The notes below the pieces were generated by a model. That model made no database searches. It saw nothing but the letters and a program-made list of their open reading frames with translations, and was not told the origin of the DNA. Positions 12,440-13,571 of a stretch of 13,571 bases of DNA are shown piece by piece. Each line of letters starts with the position of its first letter. The stretch's first letter is position 1. The position numbers were made by a program, and so were the translations under genes. Location of the stretch: NCBI GenBank assembly GCA_035293565.1, contig DATGMP010000138.1:1-13571 (forward strand), in the 5' to 3' direction. This DNA is from DATGMP01 sp035293565 (lineage in GTDB: Bacteria > Pseudomonadota > Alphaproteobacteria > BOG-932 > Roseiterribacteraceae).

Positions 12440-12530
12440 TATGGTGCCATAATCATCAATGTTTCCGGCCCTATGGAGCCATACGAACTTTTCCGGAACC
12501 TGATGCGCGTTGCTTACCCGGTGCTTACCC
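12440..12530. repeat. Paired palindromes and direct repeats before the integrase
   Basis: Two 12-bp palindromes, TATGGTGCCATA (12440-12451) and TATGGAGCCATA (12472-12483), are 32 bp apart, about three helical turns, so they face the same side of DNA. Next, TGCTTACCC occurs twice (12511-12519 and 12522-12530), 11 bp apart. They are candidates for arm-type integrase sites, an excisionase site or an operator of the integrase. Confidence 0.6.
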
Positions 12531-12534
12531 AACC

Positions 12535-13571
12535 ATGCCGAATATCACCAAACGCTTCGTTGAGAGCGCCAAGCCCAAGCCGGGGCAGGCGGACTCTGTC
12601 TATTTCGACGACAAGCTCTCGGGCTTTGGATTGAGGGTGAAGGAGAACCCTGCACCCACGATCGAGGCGAGGCGCTACGTACGCTCGTTCCTCATCCAGT
12701 ATCGCAATCTCATGGGCACGAGCACGCGCCTGACGCTGGGCCGTTATCCTGCGATGACGGCAGAGGCCGCGCGCCGGCAGGCCAAGATCAAGCTCGGCGC
12801 CGTCGAGGAGGGCAAGGACCCGGCGCAGGAGATCCGCGAGGCCCGCGGCGCGATGACGGTCAAGGGGTTCTGCGCTGAGTACCTCGAGGCCGCGAACAAT
12901 CGCCTGATACCGGGCAAGGGCGGCAAGCCGAAGAAGGCGAGCACGATCGCCATCGATAAGGGGCGCATCAGCCGCCATATTGAGCCGCTGCTTGGAAAGA
13001 AGGCGGTCAGGGACGTGACGCATTCCGACGTCGCCACCTTCTTTGAAGAAGTTGCCAGGGGGCGGACAGCCGCCGACATCAAGACCGGGAAGCGCGGCCG
13101 GGCGATCGTCAAGGGCGGCATAGGCACCGCGAAGCGAGTGGTTGGGCTCCTGGGCAGCATCTTCAGCTATGCGATCCTGAAGGGATTGCGAGAGGACAAT
13201 CCCGTCCATGGACTGAAGCGTCCCGCCGATGGCAAACGCGAGCACCGGCTCGACCTCGACGGCTATCGCGCTCTCGGCGCTGCGCTGGCGAAGGCGGAGA
13301 GCGAGGGCGAGAACCCGGCTGCTATCGCCGCCGTGAAGCTCCTGGCCCTCACCGGCTGCCGCCTGAACGAGATCGCGGCCCTTCGCCATTCCGAGATCGA
13401 CCGCAAGCGCCAATCTCTCCGCCTGGCCGACAGCAAGGAAGGCGGTTCGGTGCGTCCGCTTTCGGCGGCAGCACTGCGCGTCATTGACGGGCTGCCCGAC
13501 GCGCTCAAGGGGCAGCGGCACGTCCTGCCGGGCGAAACGAAGGGCAAGCCCTACAGCGCGCTGCCGAAGGC
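12535..13571 (+). CDS. Tyrosine integrase, Arm/DUF4102 type (partial, first 345 codons)
   Basis: The N-terminus (residues about 5-95) is the Arm DNA-binding domain (DUF4102): FVESAKPKPGQ, YFDDKLSGFGLRV, SFLIQYR and LTLGRYPAMTAEAARRQA. A core-binding domain follows (about 105-235). The catalytic domain begins with Arg276 in LTGCRLNEIAALR, and Lys301 in DSKEGG matches the beta-hairpin lysine. The H-x-x-R and the nucleophilic Tyr lie past the window edge, so completeness cannot be judged. The enzyme should integrate and excise the element at the adjacent tRNA-Val site. The ATG at 12535 gives the usual N-terminus, yet no Shine-Dalgarno precedes it; its place is taken by the TGCTTACCC repeats. The long minus-strand frame opposite is an antisense shadow. 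Confidence 0.88.
   Translation, partial: MPNITKRFVESAKPKPGQADSVYFDDKLSGFGLRVKENPAPTIEARRYVRSFLIQYRNLMGTSTRLTLGRYPAMTAEAARRQAKIKLGAVEEGKDPAQEIREARGAMTVKGFCAEYLEAANNRLIPGKGGKPKKASTIAIDKGRISRHIEPLLGKKAVRDVTHSDVATFFEEVARGRTAADIKTGKRGRAIVKGGIGTAKRVVGLLGSIFSYAILKGLREDNPVHGLKRPADGKREHRLDLDGYRALGAALAKAESEGENPAAIAAVKLLALTGCRLNEIAALRHSEIDRKRQSLRLADSKEGGSVRPLSAAALRVIDGLPDALKGQRHVLPGETKGKPYSALPK

Larger units (their letters stand above)
12358..13571 (+). mobile_element. Left end of a tRNA-Val-integrated island or prophage
   Basis: A truncated tRNA 3' end, short repeated sites and a tyrosine integrase in that order define an element edge. The element runs beyond the right edge of the window, so its cargo is unknown. 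Confidence 0.8.

Noticed and set aside
12407..12634. 75-codon plus-strand frame across the att region
   Set aside because: It begins inside the tRNA fragment, crosses the repeats and the integrase start in another frame, and has no ribosome site.
12514..13521. 335-codon minus-strand open frame
   Set aside because: It is exactly antisense to the integrase, whose domain pattern and catalytic Arg and Lys are recognisable. Long antisense frames are common in GC-rich genes.
1..13571. CRISPR arrays, rRNA genes, riboswitches
   Set aside because: I looked for regularly spaced repeats, rRNA signatures and familiar riboswitch cores and saw none.

Overview
The window reads as chromosomal DNA of a high-GC alphaproteobacterium, most likely Hyphomicrobiales (Rhizobiales). 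The basis is GC-rich codon third positions, a suhB/MmgR-like sRNA, EcfG-like promoter boxes, a DUF883 protein and many very small membrane or soluble proteins. No species is assigned.

Layout. Bases 1-139 are the right end of an insertion sequence (3' end of an ISAs1-like transposase plus a terminal repeat). It stops about 30 bp from the terminator of a minus-strand small RNA (172-262) with an unpaired CCUCCUCCC. Bases 452-4211 hold envelope and unknown genes: a 64-aa protein, a 70-aa lipoprotein, a secreted peptidoglycan-binding-domain protein, an unrecognised 249-aa protein, and an apparent two-gene operon (lipoprotein then orphan TAXI/TRAP-type binding protein) behind a good EcfG-like promoter.

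Bases 4307-8673 form the metabolic core: two Fe(II)/2-oxoglutarate dioxygenases (TauD/TfdA), between them a six-bladed NHL propeller with the recognisable active-site residues of peptidyl-alpha-hydroxyglycine alpha-amidating lyase (PAL), and an amidase-signature hydrolase whose 3' end overlaps the second dioxygenase. Chemically the set could hydroxylate the carbon next to an amide nitrogen, split the carbinolamide, and hydrolyse the amide released. This would be a copper-free, cytosolic and catabolic counterpart of animal peptide amidation. The pathway is an inference; the individual families are well supported.

Bases 8817-12245 hold a secreted 165-aa protein and a string of small genes, several under 50 codons: two minus-strand membrane peptides (37 and 30 aa), a 66-aa protein, a 68-aa plus 45-aa pair, a DUF883/ElaB-like membrane-anchored protein, a 41-aa membrane peptide, a near-perfect 44-bp palindrome, and a stand-alone response-regulator receiver. 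A plus-strand terminator at 9927-9956, with no plus-strand gene for 600 bp upstream, suggests one more small RNA.

From 12358 to the end is the left edge of an integrated element. The 3' 52 bases of tRNA-Val(GAC) (minus strand) break off just past the anticodon stem, followed by repeated short sites and a tyrosine integrase reading rightwards off the window. The island lies to the right, so an intact tRNA-Val should be found at its far end.
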